Assembly (NCBI GenBank): GCA_023145935.1 | Contig: JAGLDB010000026.1 | Coordinates: 1 to 14,946, forward strand | DNA from: Candidatus Sabulitectum sp. | GTDB lineage: Bacteria > Fermentibacterota > Fermentibacteria > Fermentibacterales > Fermentibacteraceae | Length of the DNA stretch: 14,946 nucleotides | Reading direction: 5' to 3' | In this document: piece by piece, positions 7,176-14,221 of the stretch | How positions within the stretch are numbered: the stretch's first letter is position 1 | How the letters are laid out: every line of letters begins with the position of its first letter | Position numbers and translations under genes: made by a program | The notes under the pieces: generated by a model | Told to the model about the DNA's origin: nothing | The model's input: only the letters and a program-made list of their open reading frames with translations | Databases searched by the model: none

Positions 7176-8055
7176 TTTTGATCCTTCCCCTGGAAGTACA
7201 TACCTTCATAAAATCTCTTATCTTCTCTGTATCAACTCCGAAAGAACCATCGCACCATCCCGGAATCGGCTGCTTTATTCCATGAAAATCACTCCCACCT
7301 GTAAGAAGAAGATCGTGCTTTTCAGCAGCGTCTTCCAGAAAGGAGATCATGGTTCTGCTTTGATCGGGATAGTATGCCTCAAGGCCTGCAAGACCTGAAT
7401 CAGCCAGAGAAGATACAAGTGCTCCCAATCCGCGAAGACTCTCCACCTGAATATACTTAGGATGCGCAAGCACCGGCAGTCCCCCGGCCTGTCTGATTAT
7501 CTCAATAGCCTTGTAATCTCCCAGCCTCTTTCTTTCCACATACGCCGGTTTGCCTGATCCGAGATACCTGTTAAATACCTCCTCGGAGGAACCTGCAAGC
7601 CCCTTTTTTACAAGAACAGAGGCAATGTGAGGTCTTCCGACAACCGCATCGCCAGCCTCGCCAAAAACATCTTCCATGGTAATATCAAAACCGAGTTCCT
7701 GAAATTTCCTGACAATAGCCGGGTTCCTTGTATTCCTTCCGTTAACAACATACTGCAGTGCTCTCTGTATTTCTGACGAAGAATCACAGAGCATGGACAG
7801 ATCCGCTCCGGGAAAATAGCCAAGAAGATGAGCAGATCCACCTATATGCAGATCCACGCTGAGCTCAACTGCAGGAACATAAAACAAACCCAGCTCTACG
7901 GCTCTTGCTGCAGCTTCTTTAATTCCCGCAAGTGTATCGTGATCGCTTATAGCGAACCCATCAAGGCTGCATCTTGCTGCTTCATCAACCAGCTCTGTTG
8001 GAGTCAGTCTGCCGTCAGATGCCGTACTGTGGGTATGAAAATCGCACAATCCCAT
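7159..8055 (-). CDS. PHP-domain metal-dependent phosphoesterase (RNase AM / TrpH-like)
   Basis: PHP proteins of this type hydrolyse phosphoester bonds using a trinuclear metal centre; the closest characterised relatives are 3',5'-nucleotide bisphosphate phosphatase and RNase AM (YciV/TrpH). The 298-residue protein has the full set of ligands: HTH at 7-9, D14, SDHD at 37-40, E64, H76, RPH at 141-143, AHPKY at 197-201, E226 and DFHG at 256-259. The insert between about 85 and 135 matches the helical domain found in YciV homologues. ATG 8055-8053 follows a GAGGAG ribosome-binding site. It is the first gene of a unit with the 68-residue and lipoprotein genes. Exact substrate is uncertain; it is not long enough to be a DNA polymerase with a PHP domain. 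Confidence 0.93.
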   Translation of the reverse strand: MGLCDFHTHSTASDGRLTPTELVDEAARCSLDGFAISDHDTLAGIKEAAARAVELGLFYVPAVELSVDLHIGGSAHLLGYFPGADLSMLCDSSSEIQRALQYVVNGRNTRNPAIVRKFQELGFDITMEDVFGEAGDAVVGRPHIASVLVKKGLAGSSEEVFNRYLGSGKPAYVERKRLGDYKAIEIIRQAGGLPVLAHPKYIQVESLRGLGALVSSLADSGLAGLEAYYPDQSRTMISFLEDAAEKHDLLLTGGSDFHGIKQPIPGWCDGSFGVDTEKIRDFMKVCTSRGRIKNGKVE

Positions 8056-8079
8056 ATTTCTCCTCTCTGTAGGGTTTGA

Positions 8080-8107
8080 ATATTATCATAGGACTGTCAA
8101 GTGGCAA
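8080..8107 (-). promoter_or_regulatory. Candidate promoter for the PHP gene unit
   Basis: On the minus strand TTGCCA (8107-8102) and TAATAT (8085-8080) are 16 bases apart, five and four matches to the sigma-70 consensus. The start would be near 8073, giving a short leader before the ATG at 8055. The 89-base divergent gap must also hold the promoter of the plus-strand gene at 8145, but I could not pick out a good one. Confidence 0.35.
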
Positions 8108-8144
8108 CCGGGTTGATGATAAGTTCACATAAGAGGAGCATACA

Positions 8145-9473
8145 ATGGATCACAAGGTAATGTACATAAGAGAACCGGTACTGGGAACAATTCGTCTTTC
8201 TCTTTTGCAGGAAGAACTTCTCAAAACAGTGGAGGTTCAGAGGCTGAGCTTCATTCATCAGCTTGGAACCACCTTCCAGAGCTACCCCGGTGCTCACTGC
8301 ATGCGGCTGGCTCACGCTCTTGGAGTTTCTCATCTTGCCGGGCGTATAGCCGGTCATCTCAGCGACAGAAATCCGGAGGAATACAACGACACCTCTAAAT
8401 CCACCAGGAATCTTGTGGAAGCTGCTGGACTTCTCCACGACATAGGTCACACTCCGTGGTCCCACACGCTGGAACCACTCTACCTTGAACTCACAGGAAA
8501 AGACCATATGGACCTTGTTGCTGACATGGTCACAGGCAGAACAGTTATGCCTGTCCGCGGTGCTGGAAAGATTCCTGATATTCTTAAAAAACACGGAATT
8601 GACCCGGAGGATGTTGCAGATCTGATCACCGGCAGATACACAAAAAAAGAGTTTGCTCAACAGATGATCTTCGGTGAAGTTGATGCAGACATGCTTGATT
8701 ATCTCCAGAGAGATTTCTACTTTACAGGAGTTGCCTTCGGCCACATCGAAGTAGACAGGATCATTTTTACCATGGCGATCAAGAACGGCAAGCTTGTTTT
8801 CCATGAGAAGGGACTGAATGCCATAAGAGATTTTCTTCTGGCAAGGCTCCAGATGTACTCATCGGTCTATCTCCACAAGAAAACCAGGATCGTTGACCGT
8901 ATGCTGCTCTCAGCAGCCCGCAAGAGTGTCATTGAGCTGAAAGAGATTGAAGACTTCATGTTCATGACTGATGACGAGATCCTTAGTTCAATGGAAAAAG
9001 ACTCCGCAGACCCCTGGGTGAGAGAAATGGCATGGCGTGTAAAATACAGACAGGGACTTTTTACACAGGTTTTCAGGATTGATTCTGTAACAACTTCAGA
9101 GAGTGATACCCACTTTCTAAACAGTCTCAGAAATCAGAACAGCACTCCGGGAAAGATCGCTGAACTTCTTACCAATAAAATATCTGCAAAGGCAGGTATC
9201 GATCCGGGATACATCCTGGTGGATCTACCAATTGAAGCCGTAAAAATATCAGAAGAACGATTCCAGAAGCTGGATATAAGGTTTCTTGACAGCAAAGACC
9301 GGATGATCCCACTGGAAGAAATTGATCCTCCATTTGCAGAGTATATGATGAAGGCAAGACCAAACCGAAGCCTGTTAACAGTTGCCTGCGCCCCTGAGTA
9401 CAGAGAACAGGCAAAAGCTGCATGCAGAGAAATATTCGAGAATGCTGTGGAGCCTTTGTTCAGACAGGGATAA
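8145..9473 (+). CDS. HD-domain phosphohydrolase, dGTPase-like (COG1078 / YwfO type)
   Basis: Family members are metal-dependent phosphohydrolases, several of which cleave dNTPs or related nucleotides in the cytosol; the substrate here is unknown. The 442-residue protein shows the HD metal site: H51 in GAHCMRLAHALGVSHLA, H98-D99 in AAGLLHDIGHTPWSHTLEP, and D180 or D182 in GEVDADMLDYLQRDFYFTG, where most relatives read DADRMDYL. The C-terminal part is the usual helical extension. GAGGAG lies 6 bases before the ATG. It is the only complete plus-strand gene here, divergent from the PHP gene and convergent with the ankyrin gene, so it is probably transcribed alone. An SpoT-type or cyclic-nucleotide HD enzyme is unlikely given the HDIGHTPWSH motif. 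Confidence 0.94.
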   Translation: MDHKVMYIREPVLGTIRLSLLQEELLKTVEVQRLSFIHQLGTTFQSYPGAHCMRLAHALGVSHLAGRIAGHLSDRNPEEYNDTSKSTRNLVEAAGLLHDIGHTPWSHTLEPLYLELTGKDHMDLVADMVTGRTVMPVRGAGKIPDILKKHGIDPEDVADLITGRYTKKEFAQQMIFGEVDADMLDYLQRDFYFTGVAFGHIEVDRIIFTMAIKNGKLVFHEKGLNAIRDFLLARLQMYSSVYLHKKTRIVDRMLLSAARKSVIELKEIEDFMFMTDDEILSSMEKDSADPWVREMAWRVKYRQGLFTQVFRIDSVTTSESDTHFLNSLRNQNSTPGKIAELLTNKISAKAGIDPGYILVDLPIEAVKISEERFQKLDIRFLDSKDRMIPLEEIDPPFAEYMMKARPNRSLLTVACAPEYREQAKAACREIFENAVEPLFRQG

Positions 9474-9498
9474 CAGCAACAGATCTACAGCAGGATTA

Positions 9499-10308
9499 TT
9501 ATATTTCGCCGTCCAGTACTGTGGCCGGGGTTACCGCTCCACATTCTCCACAGGTAAACTGAAGGTGATCCCACATATCCAGAGAGATAAACCACTCGAC
9601 TTTATGCTTTGGAGGTCTTTTAACTTCTCCGCCGCAAACCGGACAACTCCATTTTCTGTTACAGTTTCTTCTCAAATTCCTGAGGCTTTCACGAAGAAGG
9701 TCAACACAAGCGGTATGTCCATTTTCCTTTGCGATGTCCACAGAAGTTTTCTGTTGAGAATTCCTGTGATAGGCTTTTGCCCCTGCAGTAAGAAGAAGCT
9801 GGACAATTTCTATCGGATCTGCAAGCTGAGCGGAAAAATGCAGTGGAGCGTTACTGGAAGCATCTTCCGCACCAGGGTCGGCTCCAGCTGACAGAAGCAG
9901 TTTAACATTCTCGGCATGACCGGCAGCAACTGCCGAATGAAGAACTGTAGCTCCTGAAACCATAGTGGAAGCCGGTTGGATTCCCGCCTGCAGAAGTGAC
10001 TTCAGTAAAAAACTGTCTGTAAGTCCGGAAGCCAGATGAAGAGGGGTAACACCTGTGGGATTCATGGGTCTGTTAAAGTCGCCGCCTCTGGAAGACATGT
10101 TCCGGAAAATTTGTGCAAGAGGCCTGTTATCGCCGGAAGATTCTGCCGCTTTTTTTACAATTGTAATGATCAGCTGTCTTCCTTCGTTTGAATTCTTTCC
10201 CGACAAATCGTATCTGCCTGAAGAGAGTGCTGCAAGTTTATCCCAATCAACAACGCTGCTAGCCAGCTCGTTCTGCATCTTCTTCAGACCACTCGTGAAC
10301 AGTGCCAT
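9499..10308 (-). CDS. Ankyrin-repeat protein with C-terminal zinc ribbon
   Basis: The function is unknown; ankyrin repeats normally bind other proteins. From the chosen start the protein has 269 residues: an N-terminal helical region (1-80), four ankyrin repeats (about 86-118, 119-151, 152-184 and 185-208, recognisable by TPLHLAS, TVLHSAVAAGH, APLHFSAQ and the LLLxAGA turns), and a zinc-ribbon-like tail with CPVC at 222-225 and CGEC at 253-256. No signal peptide or membrane segment is seen, so it is probably cytosolic. An earlier in-frame ATG (10371) would add 21 residues, but the ATG at 10308 has a near-ideal ribosome-binding site (GGAGG, 4-base spacing). It is 83 bases downstream of the patatin gene and may be transcribed with it or from a weak promoter in the gap (CATAAT near 10355). 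Confidence 0.87.
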   Translation of the reverse strand: MALFTSGLKKMQNELASSVVDWDKLAALSSGRYDLSGKNSNEGRQLIITIVKKAAESSGDNRPLAQIFRNMSSRGGDFNRPMNPTGVTPLHLASGLTDSFLLKSLLQAGIQPASTMVSGATVLHSAVAAGHAENVKLLLSAGADPGAEDASSNAPLHFSAQLADPIEIVQLLLTAGAKAYHRNSQQKTSVDIAKENGHTACVDLLRESLRNLRRNCNRKWSCPVCGGEVKRPPKHKVEWFISLDMWDHLQFTCGECGAVTPATVLDGEI

Positions 10309-10391
10309 CGCTCCTCCATATTCATTCCGGTTCGTAGAGTTTACCCAAAGAGCGATTATGCTAATTTTCACAGGAAACAGAAAGGTTGTGC

Positions 10392-11279
10392 CTATATTCC
10401 CAGACAGTGAATGATGTTTGGAATAGCTTCCCGAGCGGACTCCAGGCCTATGTCGCTTATCTCCTCAACAAGATGAAATTCGGCTCCGGTGTACTGGCTT
10501 AAATCAGGTCGGATAAGATAATCCGGTGCCCACTCTTTGAGGTTTGCATTTACCAGGGCCCTCTGGGAAATAAGAACTGCTGCAAAAGCAGTTTCAGGAA
10601 CCTTCGGGTTTCTTAACCTGTGAATAAGTGGAATGTCTGACACAACCTCAACAACTTCCTCAGGAAGATGAAATCGATGAGCTACTTTCTTTATCTCTTC
10701 AATTCCCTGCGCATGCATTCTAACCGATGGAACAACGCCTAGAAGATCCACCGCAATAACCACATCGGCACCCATTTCTCTGCACTGCCTTACAGGAAGG
10801 GGGTTGACTACACCTCCGTCAACATAAGTCGAGTCTTCTATCTGCCATGGGGAAAGAATTACAGGAACCGAAACACTTGCCCTGATCACATCGGAGAGCC
10901 GTCCTGAATGAAAAGTAACCTCATCCCCTGTATTCAAATTCACCGCGTTGGCACAAAACTGTCTTGTCAGATCCTCCACTCTGTACCCCTTGAACCAGCT
11001 TTCCAGCACATCGTAGAGCTTGAGGCCCTGCAGGAATCCAGTGATCATAGGCAGTTCCGGATCCAGCATATCTCTTACTCCTGCTTTATCAATTTTCCTA
11101 AGAGATTTGTAGCAGTCAATGTGCTGATAGGTTGCCCACAAAGCTCCCACAGCAGCTCCGATGCTGGTTCCAGCAATACAATGAATAGGAATACCACTTC
11201 TTTCAAGAGCGAACAAAACTCCGAAATGAGCATATCCCCTTGCAGCCCCACCACCGAGAGCAACGCCTATTTTTACCAT
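10392..11279 (-). CDS. Patatin-like phospholipase (RssA / YchK type)
   Basis: Patatin-like proteins are Ser-Asp dyad lipid acyl hydrolases; substrates of bacterial RssA-type members are mostly unknown. From the chosen start (295 residues) the catalytic parts are complete: oxyanion glycines GGGAARG at 9-15, nucleophile Ser39 in GTSIG (37-41), and Asp154 in the DGG motif (154-156), followed by NPLPV. No signal peptide is present, so it acts in the cytosol or at the inner membrane face. The ATG at 11279 starts MVKIGVALGGG as in the family and overlaps the mgtC stop by 7 bases; an ATG at 11300 would add 7 residues without a better ribosome-binding site. The overlap implies coupled translation with the MgtC gene. 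Confidence 0.93.
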   Translation of the reverse strand: MVKIGVALGGGAARGYAHFGVLFALERSGIPIHCIAGTSIGAAVGALWATYQHIDCYKSLRKIDKAGVRDMLDPELPMITGFLQGLKLYDVLESWFKGYRVEDLTRQFCANAVNLNTGDEVTFHSGRLSDVIRASVSVPVILSPWQIEDSTYVDGGVVNPLPVRQCREMGADVVIAVDLLGVVPSVRMHAQGIEEIKKVAHRFHLPEEVVEVVSDIPLIHRLRNPKVPETAFAAVLISQRALVNANLKEWAPDYLIRPDLSQYTGAEFHLVEEISDIGLESAREAIPNIIHCLGI

Positions 11280-11947
11280 TCGCCTGACCGGTGAGCCCAT
11301 TTTACCATGGAAACTCCATCCAGTTTCTTTATCACTTCCGCTGCCTCAAAATCAGTGTTCCTTCTTCTGGCGCGTAAAACAATATTCAACTCTATCTCGT
11401 GGTCGGAAATTAGAAATGTTGAACTCTTTACAAAGAATTCCTTTTCCTGTAATATCTCCCTGCATTCGAGCTGGAAAGGCTCAAGAGGCCTCTTTGCAGA
11501 TCTCACAGTAAGCATCCAGTAACTGGCTGCCGGCATTCTGCCCTCAATGGCATCCAGAACAAGAAGCACCAGAAGTGCCGCTGCAGAAGCAATTCCCGCC
11601 AGTGCATAAAAAGCAAATCCACAGAGAATCCCAATCATTGCAACAAACCAGATACAGGCGGCTGTAGTAAGACCGCCAACTCCCTCGCGATGACGAACGA
11701 TAGTTCCTGCCCCAAGAAAACCTATGCCTGTAATAATACCGGCAATGATCCTGCCGGTATCTATACTAATCTCCGGGAACGATGCCTCGGCCTGAACGCC
11801 TGCAATAACTGCCACTGCAGCGCCCATAGAAACCAGAATATGCGTCCGAAGACCTGCAGGTCTTCCATGGATCTGTCTTTCAATCCCAACAGCACCTCCA
11901 AATAAAAAAGCCGCGAGTAACCTCAGTGCTGAATCCAGTATTGTCAT
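11273..11947 (-). CDS. MgtC/SapB-family inner-membrane protein
   Basis: MgtC proteins help bacteria cope with low magnesium, acid or intracellular life, partly by modulating the F-type ATP synthase; many homologues have no known role. The 224-residue protein has the family's conserved N-terminal block (GGAVGIERQIHGRPAGLRTH, 17-36), then RIIAGIITGIGFLGAGTIVR and GGLTTAACIWFVAMIG, giving four or five membrane helices to about 135, and a soluble C-terminal domain of about 85 residues as in the longer members. It begins one base after the stop of the kinase gene and overlaps the patatin gene. Its ribosome-binding site is poor (GAAGATAAG), consistent with coupling to the kinase. Only the family is certain; Mg2+ transport should not be assumed. 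Confidence 0.92.
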   Translation of the reverse strand: MTILDSALRLLAAFLFGGAVGIERQIHGRPAGLRTHILVSMGAAVAVIAGVQAEASFPEISIDTGRIIAGIITGIGFLGAGTIVRHREGVGGLTTAACIWFVAMIGILCGFAFYALAGIASAAALLVLLVLDAIEGRMPAASYWMLTVRSAKRPLEPFQLECREILQEKEFFVKSSTFLISDHEIELNIVLRARRRNTDFEAAEVIKKLDGVSMVKWAHRSGEW

Positions 11948-11948
11948 C

Positions 11949-14051
11949 TTATCTTCTTTCTTTCAACAGACTCATCAGTGAAAATATCATCTTCATAAGA
12001 TCTTCCGGCTTGTGGGGTTTGTGAAGATAACCAGTTGACCGGGCGGTAAGCAGATCTCTGATTCCCTGAGGAGCATCAAATCCTGTGGTTATCACCACTG
12101 CCATTCCGGGAATGCTTGTCTGACAATATCTAACTATTCCCGGTGTGGAGGTTCCCGGCATATTCAGATCAAGAACTGCGGCATCAAAGGTCTGCTCCCT
12201 GAGTAATTCCATGGCACGATCACCATCTTTGGCTCGTGTAACTACCATTCCGTTGTTCTCCAGGTACTCTGACATTGATCGCAAAACGATGTCAACTTCA
12301 TCTGCTACCAGAATGGAAATTCCTTCTGCTTCCTGATTCTTCCGGCTGTGAACAATTGTGTTCCCCCCGGTTTCTTTCTGCTCATACCCATCCAGAAGAA
12401 GACACAGTATCGTCTCTCCGGAACCTCTTTCAAATACAATGCTTCCAGCAAGCTTGATCAAGGCTTTGTAACCGCTTCCTACGGTTGTACCGTACTGTCT
12501 CTCCACATCAGACACTGAATAGTTGCGGTTTGACAGTACATCTCTCAGTGCCACAGGCATGATGTATCCATCGGAATATCTGATGCAGACCTTGTTACCG
12601 GGAGAAACAACTTCAACCGTGTTACCCGACACCGGGATTCTCTCAGAGATATCAAAGCGAATCCTGCCCTCACTGTTCATTATTGCTGAGGAATTCAGAG
12701 CAAGACCAAAGAAGAATTCACGAAGCAGTTCGCGGTCAGCATTGATCAATACTCTGCAGTTTCCTGTGACTTCGATCTCGACTTTCTCTGATAGCACTTT
12801 CCTCAATACTTCAGCCACAAGACCCATCTCCTGAAGGACATCTCTCAGCTGCCTGCCAATCTCACCGGCGACGGCATTTTGAAGATCATCGCTGAGAGCA
12901 GCAAGTTTTTCCGCAGAGTCAAGAACTGAGACAAACGCGTTCCTGGCACTCTCGGAGTTTGACATTTCTATTTCCATTGAAGCAAAGCCAATGATTCCGG
13001 AAATATGATTGTTCATGTCATGGATAGCAGTCTTTATCAGATGAGTTCTTGCCTGGCTGATAACAGTTTCTACCACCACCTGATCCGAGTGAGTTTCAGC
13101 ATTCTTTGAAACCACGGCCTTAACCCCTGTAATGAAGAGAATCAGAGTAGAAGCAATACGCTGATCCGAATGGAAGGGGTGCACTTCCATGATGCATTCT
13201 TTTCTGGAACCATTCATGGACTGAATTGCAATGCTCTTAGTGGAATACCTGCTTAGAGTTGACAGGCCACTCTTTCTTACCGTATCGGGCAGTACGGTTA
13301 AAGAACTCAGGTGAAGCTCCTGCAGATTGCTTCCGATCTCAAGAAGTTCAATACATGACCGGCTGGCAGACATCAGGGCTCCGTCCGGCGAAATAACAAG
13401 AAAGGCTACTCCCGATGAATTCTCCATTCCTTTTCGAAGAACTTCAATATCCCCACCTGAATTATCAGGCGAAAGTGTGTTCATCATAGACGATCTTCTC
13501 GCAAGGGATTCAATGATAAGAGCCCCCGGCACTACTGCAATAATTATCATCGTTATCAATACTATTATCAGACTGGATGCTATTTTTTCTAGTTCTTTAA
13601 CCGCATCATTACTGTAATAATACGCTTTCATCGTAACATAATCACCATTGATTGTTTTACCAACAGATGTTTCTATAAATATGTTTTCGAAACCAGTTAC
13701 GATAAGTGGAAACCCGCCTGTTAACTCCATCTGCAGGAAATCTGAATATTGAATCGAATCGCGAACAATATGAACCAAACAGCTGTTCATACCCAATGGA
13801 TTGATCAGGGACATTAAAGGCCTGGTATCGCCGTAAATAGAACTACCTGTTTCAGTCTCATACCTGTCAATACTTTGGGTAATAATACCCATTGCTCCAT
13901 GATACATATCAATTTCCCGCTGATTACTTTGATCTATAAGCGATTGAACAATAAGGTATTCTGCGCCAATAACAGCAGAGAATACTAAAAAGGCAAGAAT
14001 GAATGGTGCATACAGCCTTGCCCTCCCCTTAAATTCTTTTTCTCTGTTCAC
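11949..14051 (-). CDS. Membrane-bound hybrid histidine kinase with C-terminal receiver
   Basis: A sensor of two-component type, 700 residues. Order: membrane helix (14-36), extracytoplasmic domain of about 120 residues (37-158), second helix (159-181), PAS-like domain (about 212-308), dimerisation helices with phospho-acceptor His344 in AIHDMNNHISGIIGFASM (342-359), ATPase-like domain (about 395-555) and receiver (577-697). The receiver is complete: D584-E585, phospho-acceptor D628 in LDLNMPG, T655 and K678. The ATPase domain keeps an N-box-like ALNSSAIM (451-458), but the G1 and G2 boxes are eroded (YSDGYIMP; GSGYKALIKLAGS), so ATP binding is doubtful. The start codon is GTG (14051-14049) with GGGAG 6 bases before it. 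No DNA-binding output domain is present and no separate regulator lies nearby. First gene of the unit with MgtC and patatin. Confidence 0.92.
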   Translation of the reverse strand: MNREKEFKGRARLYAPFILAFLVFSAVIGAEYLIVQSLIDQSNQREIDMYHGAMGIITQSIDRYETETGSSIYGDTRPLMSLINPLGMNSCLVHIVRDSIQYSDFLQMELTGGFPLIVTGFENIFIETSVGKTINGDYVTMKAYYYSNDAVKELEKIASSLIIVLITMIIIAVVPGALIIESLARRSSMMNTLSPDNSGGDIEVLRKGMENSSGVAFLVISPDGALMSASRSCIELLEIGSNLQELHLSSLTVLPDTVRKSGLSTLSRYSTKSIAIQSMNGSRKECIMEVHPFHSDQRIASTLILFITGVKAVVSKNAETHSDQVVVETVISQARTHLIKTAIHDMNNHISGIIGFASMEIEMSNSESARNAFVSVLDSAEKLAALSDDLQNAVAGEIGRQLRDVLQEMGLVAEVLRKVLSEKVEIEVTGNCRVLINADRELLREFFFGLALNSSAIMNSEGRIRFDISERIPVSGNTVEVVSPGNKVCIRYSDGYIMPVALRDVLSNRNYSVSDVERQYGTTVGSGYKALIKLAGSIVFERGSGETILCLLLDGYEQKETGGNTIVHSRKNQEAEGISILVADEVDIVLRSMSEYLENNGMVVTRAKDGDRAMELLREQTFDAAVLDLNMPGTSTPGIVRYCQTSIPGMAVVITTGFDAPQGIRDLLTARSTGYLHKPHKPEDLMKMIFSLMSLLKERR

Positions 14052-14141
14052 TTAACACTCCCGTGAATATGCCTGAATCCGCTTTCATACAGCCTTAAAA
14101 GAATAACACCTTCTTTATTCATAAACAATGGCCAATAGAGC

Positions 14142-14170
14142 TTGACAATTGCAAACCGACAATTTATTAT
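14142..14170 (+). promoter_or_regulatory. Strong sigma-70-type promoter for the recombinase
   Basis: TTGACA (14142-14147) and TATTAT (14165-14170) are separated by exactly 17 bases, with a consensus -35 and a five-of-six -10. Transcription should start near 14177. It points at the recombinase ATG at 14222. On the opposite strand the same spot reads TTGTCA, so a divergent kinase promoter could share it, but its -10 (TTTATG) is weak. Confidence 0.75.
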
Positions 14171-14174
14171 TGTG

Positions 14175-14190
14175 TGGTAAGATGTTACCA
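14175..14190. promoter_or_regulatory. Operator-like dyad at the recombinase transcription start
   Basis: TGGTAA and TTACCA are perfect 6-base inverted copies separated by GATG. They start 5 bases after the -10 hexamer and span the predicted +1 position, where a repressor would block transcription. As RNA it could instead form a small leader stem. Confidence 0.5.
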
Positions 14191-14221
14191 TAGGAAGAAC
14201 AGCTTAAAAGGGGGGGTTCGA

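Noticed and set aside
8094..8099. Perfect minus-strand TTGACA before the PHP gene as its -35 box
   Set aside because: No acceptable -10 lies 15-19 bases downstream; TATGAT and TAATAT are too close. A TTGCCA/TAATAT pair was listed instead at low confidence.
8097..8804. Minus-strand open frame of 235 codons opposite the HD gene
   Set aside because: It is antisense to a well-supported gene with clear motifs, and its translation looks like the shadow of that gene.
9474..9498. Bidirectional terminator between the convergent HD and ankyrin genes
   Set aside because: The 25-base gap has no inverted repeat of useful length and no T-run on either strand.
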